From Theobroma cacao (lineage: Eukaryota > Streptophyta > Magnoliopsida > Malvales > Malvaceae), in contig NC_030853.1 of assembly GCF_000208745.1 (NCBI RefSeq), positions 2,359,586-2,423,585 on the forward strand: a DNA stretch of 64,000 nucleotides. Direction: 5' to 3'. Position 1 is the first letter of the stretch. Each line of letters begins with the position of its first letter. The translations under genes were made by a program, and so were the position numbers. Below, piece after piece: positions 47,601 through 59,325 of the stretch. The notes under the pieces were generated by a model. That model made no database searches and had not been told where the DNA came from. It saw only the letters and a program-made list of their open reading frames with translations.

Positions 47601-50600
47601 ATCCTGTTATTGAATATTGACACGAATGCTAAAAATATGTATACATATATATATATGCTTCCCAATACAATTTTAGAAAACTAGCTCAAATCCAAGTCAT
47701 ATCTACTTCCCTTATCACTAAGCATAAAACATTTCAGTTCTATCAACACAAAACTTTGCTAAAGATATTTGCAAAAGAGTTGGATTCTCTAAGAGTATGA
47801 ACAAAATCAACCTTTCCTACAATCATCTTTAACCTGTTTATTTTACTGAAAATTCTCCATTTATCGCATGATTTTAAGCTCGTGCATGTTACGCATCCAG
47901 GATAAAGCTACTAATTCTATTTGACTGATGAGTTTTTTCACTTGGGCGTTAGCTTGTCAGAACTTTGTATTTGTAGAACTAGTTAGTTGTGAGGTTTGTT
48001 GACACTTTTTTTTTTTTGTTCAAACCATTATTTTCATAGTTTGGTAATTTTGTCTGTCAAAAGCACTTGTATTTCTGCTATAATCTGGCAATAAGTAGCA
48101 TCAATCAGTGGTTTGAGTCGGTATTCTTCAACGAGTTTGGGAGGTGATATCGATATCAGTTTTGAACAAAAAGGAAATTGATTTCCTCATAATTTTGTCT
48201 TTGAATGTTAATTTTCTAGAAACAAAAACATCGTCGTGATCATGTCCAACTTGTTTCAGCACGTTCCTCCATGCTCACCACACATATTTGATGCTTGAAA
48301 TTTATTTAATTTCTTGCTACGTACTTCAATCCCGTGAACAGTTTAAAGACAAATCTTGATCAGGTAATGTAGCTAATAAAATATATATTTTTTTGGAGCA
48401 AATTGCTAGTAATATATATATATATTCCCACCAACCCACTACAAAATCTAACACCGATATTCTGCAAATCAAAAGCAAAAAAAATAAAGAAATGGACCAT
48501 CATTGATTCAATATTTGAACTTGTAATATGGACAATCAGGGAGGAATATGCTCTTTTGCAAAACTAAGATATAAGATTTGGATATTTTTTGAATGATTGA
48601 GTTTTTGGATTCTTTTTTTTTTAATAAAAAAGATATAATGTTAACACTCGAATATTTGATTTATTATTTTTATAGTTATAAAAAAGGATTCAAATCCACT
48701 TCCCTAAGTCTAAAAAATAACGATATAATATTAGAAATATTCTTTATCAAGCTTACATTAGTAAATTTCATTTATACTTGTTATGATTTTAATTTTTCTT
48801 ACATGATATCTTGTGATTTTTTTTTAATTAGCATTTTGTAAATATCTTTTTTCTAATTAGTAACTTGTAAATAATTTTTATTCTCATAAGAAATTAGACT
48901 ACTAAATTTGCCCAATAAAATTACTAAAATATTTATATATTTTTCACAAAATTAATAATCTAATTCTTTATGAAAATAGAAATTATTCACATAATGTTAA
49001 TTGATTAAAAAATCACAAAATGTCATCTAAGAAAAATTAAAAAAAAAAAAAAAAACCATGTCTAGCTTTTTAATTTTGATCAGTGTTGATTTTGACCCAC
49101 CAGGCTGAGGGAGGTTGGGATCTCCCTTTCAAGACTTGCTTTTGGTTTTGTGGTACCACTTGAGAGATAGGAATAGCTGAAAAACTAGTCATATTAGCAC
49201 AAAACTCCAAAACGGTAGAAACTAAAACGATTTTGAGAACTGATCACATTAGGATGAATGTAGAGCATGGGAGTTAATCAAATGAAACATCATGGCTAGC
49301 TTTTGTTCTTAGCCAAAAGGAAGAGTTCAAGCTAACCTAACTTTATTTTACATCGTAAAATATTTTGATTAGAGATATTTTATACGTGGTGATAACACGA
49401 AGTTGTCATGAATGATGTATGATCTTCTATCTTAATGTAATTATTTTATCGAAAAATGTATTGTGTGTAGGCATGTTTTGGATGGTCATTCATATTTGAA
49501 ACGTTTTTTTAATTTTTGTTTTTTATGTTTGTGTGTAGACATAATTTTTTATCTTCCTAACGAAATTTATAATCATCTGTTATTTTATGATTTTCAATTA
49601 AACTTCTTTGATTGAGAAAATAAATGAATAAATTATCTTGTTTATTGATTTTAAAGCACTAAAATTTAGAGAGGACACAAGTAATTGATCAATAATTACT
49701 AGGGATGAAGTCGGGGAAAATGGAAATTGACATTTTGTACATTTAGCCAAACATTTTCTTGTCGAATGTTGATGATCTTAATGACTGAAGGTTTACAACT
49801 CTTTAATAATTTCAAGCTGTAGCACTTCTAGGATTGGTGTGGCTGAAATTGCTTGCTGATATATGATGGTACTTTGGTGCAATGATAGGTAACAATTCAG
49901 GTCTTTGTCTCTTCAACAAGATGTTAAAATAAATGACCTGACATATGGGTCTTGGGCAAAGAAAATGACATTTGGTAATTTGTTCTTTGAATGTTTATTC
50001 ATAGTAGTGTTGAAACTTATAAACATGCTCCTCCAACTTGTAGCAAGGCTACAAATTAAATAGAAAACATAAAGAAAGAGGGAAATATTTTGCAAGCTCA
50101 AATGCTAGTTATCCCTTCACTATGCCTAAAGCATTAAATAGAAAAAAATGATTCATGAGAGAGTTGTTATGAAGCTTATTAAAGGAATATATCTCAGTAG
50201 TGTATATGTTATCTACTTTAAGTAAGAAACTCATATATCAACTAATGAACTAAATACTTGAGTGTATATTCAATTATCATATAAGATTTTGACAACGTTT
50301 GAAAAAAACACAATCATAAAAGTTGTATATATTAGTAATAGTTACATTTCATTTATTATTGTTAAAAGTAAGAAAAGTACAACTAAAAATTTAAATAACA
50401 ACACTTTTACAGTTCTAGTCACGCAAAAAATATATGTTAAACCAAATAAATATAGTTAAAGCCCAAATTCATTATAATAGGTCAAATCTTAAATTAGAAA
50501 TAACTTTGAGAGTAAATAAGTAAAAATAATAGTATGCTTACATATGGTAAAGACAAGAGTATCAATCACAAGACATCACAAACCACCAATATTAAATAAA

Positions 50601-50931
50601 GCATGGGGATTGAATTTTGTAAACCGAAGAGGAAACAAATGGGAAAAAAACAAAAGATAAATAAAGTTTGATATGAACACTCCACAAAGGGTTGAGCTAT
50701 TGGATTTATTTAGTCTTTTGTATCAAACATATATGTGCTATTATAGCATCCTTTTGTTTGAAGAGCGCAAATCTATGTCTATCCATGTTGGTAAGACAAG
50801 ATCTTCACCCAACCTTGTCTGTTTCTTTTATATTTTAGTATTATTGCTATTAAGTTGACCAAGGGGGTGCAATCAAAGTCCATAATTAACCGGTTTATAT
50901 CCGGTGCCAGTAGCCGCTCATCGACATGATC
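44648..50931. other. 6.3-kb gene-poor intergenic region
   Basis: 44648-45200 is the likely 5' region of the transporter. The rest is AT-rich with many short ORFs lacking recognisable domains. 47115-47665 has slightly higher GC and overlapping ORFs on both strands (for example a minus-strand one at 47366-47665), but I cannot match it to any family, so it may be a gene relic. 48410-48425 is a (TA)n run. No transposon ends were resolved. Confidence 0.4.
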
Positions 50932-51012
50932 GTCGATATGTCCGAGTGGTTAAGGAGACAGACTTGAAATCTGTTGGGCATGCCCGCGCAGGTTCGAACC
51001 CTGCTGTCGACG
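50932..51012 (+). tRNA. tRNA-Ser (anticodon UGA)
   Basis: An 81-nt class II tRNA. The acceptor stem GTCGATA pairs with TGTCGAC, discriminator G at 51012. The D-arm has 'ccgagtggttaagg' (A box 'tggttaagg'). The anticodon stem ACAGA/TCTGT encloses loop CTTGAAA, with TGA at positions 34-36. The long variable arm 'tgggcatgcccgc' marks a serine tRNA. The T-arm is 'caggttcgaaccctg' (B box 'ggttcgaaccc'). There is no intron and no encoded CCA. A T-run at 51018-51021 serves as a pol III terminator. It reads UCA (and by wobble UCG) codons. Confidence 0.96.
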
Positions 51013-52654
51013 TTCCAGTTTTTAGGGCCCAGAGTTCAGCCCAGCCACGACACTTATGGGCTGTGCCCAGTCCAGTATTTCACATATGGACAATGTGGAT
51101 GGTCCTTGTTTACACTGACTTGCCTTTTCTTTGTTAGCTGTTGGGGTGCAGATGCACATTGGGTCATATTCAGCCAGCAAACATCCCTATCCGTTTAAGA
51201 TAGAAATGGACAGTTTCTTATGTTTGTGAGTTGGTGTATCTTTTTTCTGAAGCAAAGTTGTGAATATTACCTGCAGAATTTGGTGGTTTATCATATGATT
51301 TTATAGCCTATTGATGTTTGTTTAATTTGTTGATTAAGGTTATGCAATGAGAGGCAGTCTTGTCTCCATTTTCTTACTGAACTCATACATCCACATGCTG
51401 ACATTCAAATTGGGAAATCCTCAACCTTTTGACATATCAAATATCAGCAGGCTTCTGGCTAGTGGCACTCCTCTGGTCATCCTGGAAATTTACCTTTTGC
51501 TTCCTTCTCTAGGTTACTTGATCTGCAATTCGGGAAGTATAGTTATCCTGGTTTGCTTTATTCCATTTTGCTTTATATACATACGGTTAAGTAACTTACT
51601 TTGTTCTCTATTCCCTTTTGCCTTACTAAACGACTGCATCTTGTTGCTAACATAAGCCCACAATACCAGTTGCAGTCCAAATAAAACGGCACAAATAATA
51701 AAATTGTGAAAATTATATGCTACTGATTGTGGTCCCTCATCTCACATCATATGTAAATATGATACCAGTATTAGCAACTTAAATTTAAGCAAGCTTTAGA
51801 AAATCACATGACTTAAGCTTGAAAAAAATAAAGAATTCGGGTAACACCATCGGGTATCTTGCCTCCCAGAATCCATCTCTTGCAAATAGTCACTAAGCAA
51901 ATTGGATTTGCAACCAAAGCATCCTTAATTATACCATCGAAGCTTAAATTATTGATCAATTGGATAAAAGTAATCCTAGGATGTCAAGAAGGCTAACCAT
52001 ATATACTTTATCCTCGCCGTGGCGTGATCATGGGGATATACCCATAAGGGCTCTGCCCCAGAATACTGATCTTATAAGTAATCAAAAGGGGATTCTTGAA
52101 CACCACTATTCCAGGAAGCTTCTTGCAACAAATCTAAAGCCTCTGAAGATTCTCACTCCAATGGATAAATTTTGATTCCAGACATAAAAATCAACTGAAT
52201 TAATCCATTGCGGAGCTTCTTGTAAAATCCGCTCATGGACAGAAAACGTACTTGAGAGTGCTAAGGGAAGTTCAAATATGAAAACAGATTTGCCTGTTGG
52301 GATTGGTTATTGGGTTACATCATATTTGCTCAGAAAAGAACAAGCAATGCACAATTGTCGTACCACATTGAGTGTTGAAGGCGAAGTTTCCTTTCCTCCA
52401 AAGTGCCTGTCATAATTGTAAGTGGAGAAAAGTGTGAATCCGAATAGCTTGATTCGCTAATCTTCACTTTTCCTAGTCATCAAACCCGTTGTCTCTTCTT
52501 CCTAAAGCAAAACACCTCCTTTATAATCATCTTTTTCTTATTTTTCCATCTCCATCTCCACTCCTTATATTCATTATAGATCAGATTACCACCAAATAAT
52601 TTACGTTAAGGGTTCTGGTGCTGCTGAGAGCAAGAGAAAGGGAGAGGAGGAAAG
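51013..52654. other. Intergenic between tRNA-Ser and the first DUF3339 gene
   Basis: ORFs at 51347-51655 and 51960-52175 have no recognised domain. The first is hydrophobic and could be chance. 52400-52654 is the likely promoter and leader of the next gene ('ctccttatattcattataga' near 52560). Confidence 0.4.
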
Positions 52655-52867
52655 ATGTCTGATTGGGGGCCGGTATTCGTGGCAGTGGTGTTGTTCATAC
52701 TGCTAACACCAGGGCTGCTGATTCAGGTTCCAGGAAAATCCCGGTTCATAGAGTTTGGCAACTTTCAGACCAGTGGTTTATCCATCCTGGTGCATTCCAT
52801 AATTTACTTTGCGCTCATCTGTATCTTCCTCTTAGCTGTCGGTGTGCACATGTATGTTGGTTCATAG
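52655..52867 (+). CDS. DUF3339 small membrane protein (copy 1)
   Basis: 70 residues, no intron in the coding part. It starts MSDWGPVFVAVVLFILLTPG, a first membrane helix with the family's (M)xDWGPV start, then the loop QVPGKSRFIEFGNFQTSG with the conserved P-G and EFGN motifs, and a second helix (LVHSIIYFALICIFLLAVGV) ending HMYVGS. DUF3339 (PF11820) is a plant-specific family of about 70 residues with two helices and no established biochemical role. It is the first of four in 5 kb, and is most like copy 4 in residues. Confidence 0.94.
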   Translation: MSDWGPVFVAVVLFILLTPGLLIQVPGKSRFIEFGNFQTSGLSILVHSIIYFALICIFLLAVGVHMYVGS

Positions 52868-53079
52868 CTGACAAAGCAAGAACCCATCATTTTTAGACAC
52901 TAAGTTTGTGGACTGGTATGTAATTCAATTTCTGTCGCTTTCATCTGTGCCTTTTTTGAACCGAAGTTCCTATACAGTTATATTTCTTGGTCATTTGGCT
53001 TTTCACTTCACATTTACCGTCCAAATTTGAGAATAAATGGTTTGATTCTGGTTTGTGGATCCACTTCTTTCTTGCTCAT

Positions 53080-53241
53080 GGTTACCTGATTCCTTTTAGC
53101 TTTATCTTATTCTATGGCTACTAAACTAATCTACAGCTAACTTAGTAACCAGATGACCATGGTTACCTGATTCCTTTTAGCTTTATCTTATTCTATGGCT
53201 ACTAAACTAATCTACAGCTAACTTAGTAACCAGATGACCAT
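53080..53241. repeat. Perfect 81-bp tandem duplication
   Basis: The block 53080-53160 ('ggttacctgattcctttt' to 'gtaaccagatgaccat') is repeated with no visible mismatch at 53161-53241. Each unit begins with 'ggttacc' and near its end has 'gtaacc', so ends are short inverted repeats. No gene lies across it. Confidence 0.95.
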
Positions 53242-54143
53242 TCAACAATCATTGGCTAATGGCTTGAGAAGTGGGGCCGGAGCATTTAGACTTCATTTTT
53301 TTCCCTTTCCATGAATTATTGGGCTGATTTGACATGAGAGAGGCCGATGAAAATGGTAGGTTTATATAGCTTTCCTCTTTCCTTGTTCAAATGATTACTG
53401 TGCTCAAAACAGGGCATATCCCTGTAATTGCTTAGGTTCTTTAAGATTAAGCAAACAATTCTGAAGCTCATGCTCAACTTGACAGGTTTCTATGTTATCA
53501 AAATTTTTGCATACCCTTACTAGTTATGATTTCTTTATGGTGGAAGCTAGCAAATGGTGATACCGATATGTATTTCTATCAGTAATTTCATGTATAAGCT
53601 CCAAATTTGGCCTTCAGGTGGATCATCAGTTATGTTGACAATGTCACCTTTTGATGCTTAATCAGCAGTTCATGGAATATCAGAATCAGAAACTAGGCTT
53701 TGATGCATTTATAGAAAAATAAAATGATTGTAGAGTAAAAACATCCATAAATGGCTGTTTGTCAGTTTAACATGCAATACTGGAAGCTGTATGGTGCCAG
53801 AGAAATGAACTGAAGCTGTTAATTTTATCACCGGCTCCTGGTTATCTCCTGTCATTCTTAGCAAGTTCAGAATGAAAGAAATATTGTTTACAGAGAACAT
53901 CTGCTCAGATAACTGCACTATTCATAGCAAAGTGTTTCATTTCTTCTTAAAATTCACTACTTCCAACAAAACTACAAGAGCTTACAAGCCGTACCGATTT
54001 CTTTAGTTTCATCGGTGACTGCAAGATTTTCATGGGATCATACAGCAAATTAGAACTAAGAAATAAAACAGTACAAAATGAAAATCTGATCCTGTCAAGT
54101 AGAGAGAGTGCCTGGCACAGCTTCTTAAGCCACCCTTTTGTTC

Positions 54144-54350
54144 TTAGACATAGAGGTGGACATGAAGAACGACAAGAAACAGGATCAGGAACAAAGCATA
54201 GAGAACTGCATGCACAAATATGGCTGCCACACTGGTCTTCATGTTCATAAAATCAATGGGTTGATTCTTCCCAGGGATTTGCAGGACTAACCCTGGTGAC
54301 AGAAATGCAAACAACGCTGCAGCTATGAGGGGAGCAGCCCAATCATTCAT
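54144..54350 (-). CDS. DUF3339 small membrane protein (copy 2)
   Basis: 68 residues, single coding exon, opposite in strand to copy 1. It starts MNDWAAPLIAAALFAFLSPG, with the loop LQIPGKNQPIDFMNMKTSV and a second helix AAIFVHAVLYALFLILFLVV ending LHVHLYV. It keeps the DW start, SPGL, PG, a degenerate EFGNMKT (IDFMNMKTS), and the final H-x-H-x-Y. It is the most diverged of the four in the region of EFGN. Function is unknown, as for the family. Confidence 0.93.
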   Translation of the reverse strand: MNDWAAPLIAAALFAFLSPGLVLQIPGKNQPIDFMNMKTSVAAIFVHAVLYALFLILFLVVLHVHLYV

Positions 54351-55433
54351 CCTATATGGCTTTCAAAAATGTCCCCAACCTTCTGTTTATGCAGCTCCTT
54401 GGGACTCAAACCTCCAAGAGTTAATAGAAAAAGGAGGAATCAAACGGGCCTTGGATGCTTATTTTATGGAGAGAATAAGAATTCCATAAAGCTAAAAATA
54501 AGAACTCTCAAATATTCCACTTTATGCTTTTAATCTTTTAAAATCTCTTGCTTTTGTTGGATAAGGCAAGGCATAATTGTCCTGTTGATGTCAATCCCAC
54601 AGGCCCTCTACAACCAACTGCAGTACACCATGTATCTGTTGGTGCTTCATGCTCCAGGATCACCGTCCATATCAGGATTAGTGTTTGAGAACACCACAAG
54701 CTTTTATAAAAGAAGGTAAGAGGTACAGAACTAGCCAATCAATTCAGAAAAATGGCCCGAGAGAGGCTAAGATGCACACTACTTTTTTCCATTGCTTCTT
54801 TTTATCTTCCCCCTTTTCATGCCTTTGATTATAAAAATTTGAGGCTTTGACAAGAAACTACCTACTCCCATCCCCTCCCCACTGCCTGCAGAAAAGTGAG
54901 AAACAATTTATAAATATTTTCCAAGCATATCACTCTGTTGCTCCTATTGATTTCAATGGTCGAAATCTTTTGATTTTTTTTTGTTATCATAACATGGAAA
55001 ACATTTTTCAAAAAATTAGTTAACTATCTACATATTTTTTTAAGTTATATGCTTCTTCATTTTAAAATATTCATATTTTAATCACCTTTAAAAAAAATAT
55101 TCATATTTTAGTCATCATCAAGATAGTCAAAATTAATAAAATGAAATGGTTCTCAAAAACCAAAAACAAATAATAATTCATATTTTAATTTGGGGTTTGA
55201 ATTGACTTAGATAGATCTATGATTTGAGTCTCGGCTTAGTTAACTTATTTTATTAATAAATATTATATTTTAATTTTAAAATATTTATAAAAAATATTTT
55301 TTTCCATTTTAATAATAAAATAATAGTTAAATCTATGGATCGAACCAAGCTTTACTTTGAAAAAGAGACTTGGTAGACTCAGCTCAACCCATAAACACCT
55401 AACAATGCAAAGTGCATAAAAACCCTTCTTTCA

Positions 55434-55715
55434 TAGAGGTGGCAATCGGATTCGGATGGGAACAAGTCATCTCGGGTTCGATAATTTCAAGTTCGAATGT
55501 TCTGAGTTCGGATTAAATAAAATTAATAATTAAATTTTTTATTTTTAATTTTATTTTCAAATTACTATAATTTTGAATTAAATCGATCGTCGAATTTAAA
55601 TCATTCCAAGATTTAATTTTTTCAAGTTTAAATTAGGTATCTCATGTTCAAATCATTTTGAATTAAGATTTTTTTTGTCTGATTTATTTTACCGCGTCAT
55701 TAATTATCACCCCTA
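55434..55715. mobile_element. Putative hAT-type MITE
   Basis: About 280 bp starting 'tagaggtggcaat' and ending with the reverse complement of 'taggggtgataat' (10 of 13 positions match as terminal inverted repeats). This is the style of the widespread plant MITEs that begin 'gggtggcaat'. It is non-coding and AT-rich inside. I could not define a clean 8-bp target duplication, so the call is provisional. Confidence 0.5.
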
Positions 55716-55779
55716 ATCCTAATCTCATTTGCACTAATCAAACTTGGACAAATTTAATCTAAAGGTCAGAGATTCACAC

Positions 55780-55814
55780 GGAGCAAGGAGCAAGGAGCAA
55801 GGAGCAAGGAGCAA
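55780..55814 (+). repeat. (GGAGCAA)5 microsatellite
   Basis: Five tandem copies of a 7-bp unit, about 290 bp upstream of the DUF3339 copy 3 start, in what is probably its promoter or 5' leader. Unit length 7 would shift any reading frame, in keeping with a non-coding position. Confidence 0.95.
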
Positions 55815-56100
55815 GCACTTATCCCGGACCCAAACAAAGCCCCGGCCCCAATACCCATACGCAACTCTCTTGTCTTTCTTGTGCTCACAAATGGCTCCAC
55901 TTCCCAGCTGTCCCTTTCAACCTTAAAAGTCTCCTTAACTGAACCCATCTTCTTCACTTCCATCCCATCTTCCTCTTCCACACTTTAACCTTACCCAGAA
56001 CAATCTAGTAGTATTAATTTCACTTTTCTCTGGGAAGAAAAAAGGAACTTTTTGAACGCAGGTGTAGTTAAGTTCAGCTAAGTCAAGGAAATTTCTTGTA

Positions 56101-56310
56101 ATGGCGGATTGGGCTCCTGTACTTGTTGGGGTGGTGCTATTTGTGTTGCTATCGCCAGGACTTCTGTTTTCGTTTCCAGGGAACAGCAAGCAGCTGGAGT
56201 TTGGAAGCATGAAAACTAATGGCAAGGCCATTACTATCCACACTCTTCTTTTCTTTGCCATCTATGCTGTTTTGATCCTGGCTGTCCATCTCCATATCTA
56301 CACCGGCTGA
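56101..56310 (+). CDS. DUF3339 small membrane protein (copy 3)
   Basis: 69 residues. It starts MADWAPVLVGVVLFVLLSPG, with the loop SFPGNSKQLEFGSMKTNGKA carrying the PG and EFG.MKT motifs and a second helix (ITIHTLLFFAIYAVLILAVHL) ending HIYTG. The coding part has no intron. The C-rich/T-rich stretch and (GGAGCAA)5 upstream may be leader sequence. Convergent with copy 4 (tails 959 bp apart). Function is unknown. Confidence 0.94.
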   Translation: MADWAPVLVGVVLFVLLSPGLLFSFPGNSKQLEFGSMKTNGKAITIHTLLFFAIYAVLILAVHLHIYTG

Positions 56311-57269
56311 GCCTGGTGGCACATCCCTGTCGGTGAGAGTCTTGCTATTGGTGTCGCTATTCAAGATCTATGTTGGGTTCTATATGGTTAGTCTTTGTAT
56401 TACCCTGTTTTTTTTTTCTTGGACCAATGAAATGTGTGGCACAGATCTTTATCTGGCAAAGTTTACCTTTTTTTGTCAGAAAAATGCTATCTTTTTTCCT
56501 CACTTTCAAGAGAAGGGCTTTAAGTTCTTTGTCCAATTTCGTAACCTTGACCATCTGAATTAATTAAACCCTGGCGATTTGTCGCTGATGCTACTGCCTT
56601 CGAAAGTATTTGCTGGTTTATCTGGGATGCTGGAATATAGAGTTCTTCTGTTATTGGGAAAAGCTATTTTTTTTTTTTATTTAGCTTGGACGCTGGAATA
56701 CAGAGCTCTGGAAATCTATCAGTAATCATAAGAAAAAACCTGGCGAATTTTAAGGTAATAGGGAAAATCTGGCTTCTGGGTCTTTTCTTGGTTTTGCAAG
56801 TGATGTCTTTGTCGACACTGTCAAAGGCAATCTCATAAAACTAACTAATATAGCATTTTCATTTGGCTAGAATCAGTAAAGAAACTCATAGAAATGGAGT
56901 AGATGCTGAAAGTTTTAAGGGATTAGAGGGCAGAGTGGAAGATCTAGTTCATATGACCATCATCCATCAGTAAATCTTCTTTAAAATGGTCTTTCATAGT
57001 GACTTAAAGTGTAAGATTAGCTCAAGTGATTAAATTTCATAAAAAATCAGACCATCTTGTCAAGAAATAGCTTCATTATTACACAATTCAAGATTTATCT
57101 TGCAAACAACAATGAACAAAGTAGTTAAAAAAGAAAACAAATAAAGGAAAATGGAAATTAGATTGACAATAGGAAAGAAGGTATATGAAACATGAGCTCC
57201 ATCTAAGGAAAACGAATGGAGAGCCAAAGGAAAGGAAAAAAGGAGCTACCCTTTTTTGGGGAGTTTGGA

Positions 57270-57482
57270 TCAGTTAACATGTATGTGAATGCCAATTGCA
57301 ATGATCAAGATGGTGACTATGCAGAAGTATATTACAGCATGAACCAGGATGGCTATCCCACTTGTGCACATGTTACCAAACTCGATCACTCTAGTCCTCG
57401 ATGGCAGCTGGAACAGCAACCCTGGTGACAAAAGGATGAACAAAACCACTGCAACAATGACCGGTCCCCAATCTGCACTCAT
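57270..57482 (-). CDS. DUF3339 small membrane protein (copy 4)
   Basis: 70 residues on the minus strand, starting at the ATG at 57482 (MSADWGPVIVAVVLFILLSP). A longer frame runs upstream for 29 codons, but it is Lys/Arg/Glu-rich with no family match, so the internal Met is taken as start. The loop QLPSRTRVIEFGNMCTSG and second helix IAILVHAVIYFCIVTILIIA end GIHIHVN. It lacks the Gly of the common P-G-(K/N) loop (PSRT here). It is closest to copy 1 over the first helix and IEFGN. Confidence 0.93.
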   Translation of the reverse strand: MSADWGPVIVAVVLFILLSPGLLFQLPSRTRVIEFGNMCTSGIAILVHAVIYFCIVTILIIAIGIHIHVN

Positions 57483-59186
57483 TTCTCTCTTTCGTTCTTT
57501 ACCCCTTTCTTTCTTTAATTCACTCTTGAAGCCAAGGTTTTGAATGTTTGAGAACTTCTCTTCCAGCACAAATTGGAAAGTGAAGAGGTGTACATTCTAT
57601 TATGTAGGGGAAATGGAACTAATTTTCTTGGTGGCGAAGCTGGGGGGTGATGCTAAACTTAGTGAGAAAGATGAGAATTGAGTTTAAAGGGGAGGTAAGG
57701 TATGTACATGTTAGTGGGTTTGCTTTATGGAGAACGAAACAAACTCCTTTTCTTCCATTAGCGTCTAATAATTGTTTCATTTTGAGACTTCTTTTAGCTT
57801 GCTTTATTGCTTTATTAAAGATAAAATAAAAGAAATGAATGGAAAAGCAGCAGTATGTGTAAAGTTGAGCTCTTTGCTTGGAAATCTTGTTTGCTTGTGA
57901 CTTAATGTAGCATCCAGAAGGTGTGTAGAGTGTGCGAGGTTAATGCGTGTTAAGCAATTTCAAGGCTAAGAAAACTGATACAGGGAGACAATTTGGTAGA
58001 GGAGAATTTCCAAGGACAAACTGCTAAGGGCATCATTCTTGACTCTTTACTCTCAGTTATTTGTGTTGTTTTTCATCTAACTGATGAAATTGAATGATTC
58101 TGACACACATGATTCTTTCTGGTACTTCTCTTAAAGAAACACAGCTAGACGCTGAATTACTCGGAATTGTTGTATCTAAACTCACAAATGAAAATGATAG
58201 TTAATATCTATCAGTAAGCCCAAACTTACGGATAGATGTTAAACATAACCAGCACCTGGTGATTGAGGACACCCTCCACATCTAACAATTTGTTTTTGAA
58301 AAGTCCCTCCACATTTATTTAAAGGGGTACAAGTATTGATTGAGGATCTTGCCATAGATGATATAGCCGGACAGGATTACCAATGATTGAGAAGAACATT
58401 ACCAAATTTGAAAAGGCAAGTGGTATGCCCTGCACGATAAAGTGAAACTTTGAAAATGAGAAAGAGAAAATACTGTAAAGACCAAGAATCCTGTATCAGA
58501 AAAACACTTCTAGCCAGTATGACCCAGAGAGGCTACGACTGTCTCTAAACAAAGCTTGTACAATGTTATTTGTAGACTTACATAGGCAGGGCAAGAAGCA
58601 TGAAAAACCAGAAGTTTCAAACCAATTGCTTTAGATATAATTCCAGTCCTGCTTCTTATCTGTGTTAAAGTTGCAGATAGGGCCTAGCAGCCTTGGCCCT
58701 CAGCCAGAGGAGAAATGTTTTTTATATTTTGCAAAAAACAAAAAGAAAAAAGGCTTTTGTGCATTTGGACTAGGCCATGGCCCATGGGAAACAACTAGAC
58801 CAAGCTTAAGCAAGTTTTTCTTCACTAATATTTGATTTGACACCTTCATAGTGAATCTGATGTAATGTTCCATTGAAATTTTTCTTTCTGTTGTAAATTG
58901 TAATTGTGTAATTCTCCAAAACATATCTTTAAATTGTTACTTTTATTAGATAAACTATTTCACTATGTTTCCTTATATTTTTGTGATAAGGGTAGCTTAT
59001 CCTTTCACTATGATAATGTAATAACATTTGGTAATTATAAACACTTTTTTGCCTCAACCAAAAAGGAAAAGAACCAAGGAGTCAACAGAGAAATTCAAGT
59101 TATGGTATGTAGATACTCGATTTTAGTTAATACCTATTCTCTAAAGAATTATGTTACAATATAATATTGTATAAAGAATAAGTAAA
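57483..59186. other. Intergenic, no gene seen
   Basis: 5' region of DUF3339 copy 4 followed by AT-rich DNA. The short ORFs show no domain. Confidence 0.4.
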
Positions 59187-59325
59187 ACAAGTGAAGTATT
59201 ACTTCACGCAAAACAACTAGAACAAGTGAAGTGTTACTTTACGCAGAATAATTAAAACAAGTGAAGTACTACTTAAAACAGAACAACTAGAATAAGTAAA
59301 GCACTACTTCATATAGAACAATGTT
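59187..59325. repeat. Four copies of a 34-36 bp hairpin-carrying repeat
   Basis: Copies start near 59187, 59221, 59257 and 59291, each with an 'acaagtgaag.. tacttcac' type core. The first core 'gtgaagtattacttcac' is an exact inverted repeat with 8-bp arms around one base. Others are diverged. Spacers read 'gcaaaacaactagaa' or similar. Confidence 0.8.

Noticed and set aside
47115..47665. GC-richer block with overlapping ORFs on both strands and a weak FolD-like 'DGKAV' string on the plus strand
   Set aside because: The match is too short and no other folate enzyme motif follows; no splice model restores a known protein.
48596..48841. Low-complexity ORF in AT-rich DNA
   Set aside because: Composition is dominated by Ile/Phe/Lys/Asn as expected for random AT-rich sequence.
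50904..51198. ORFs of 77 and 74 codons
   Set aside because: They overlap the tRNA-Ser gene and its flank; the tRNA structure explains the sequence.
51347..51655. 102-codon hydrophobic ORF between the tRNA and DUF3339 genes
   Set aside because: No family resemblance, no start context support, and no sign of conserved residues; left as intergenic.
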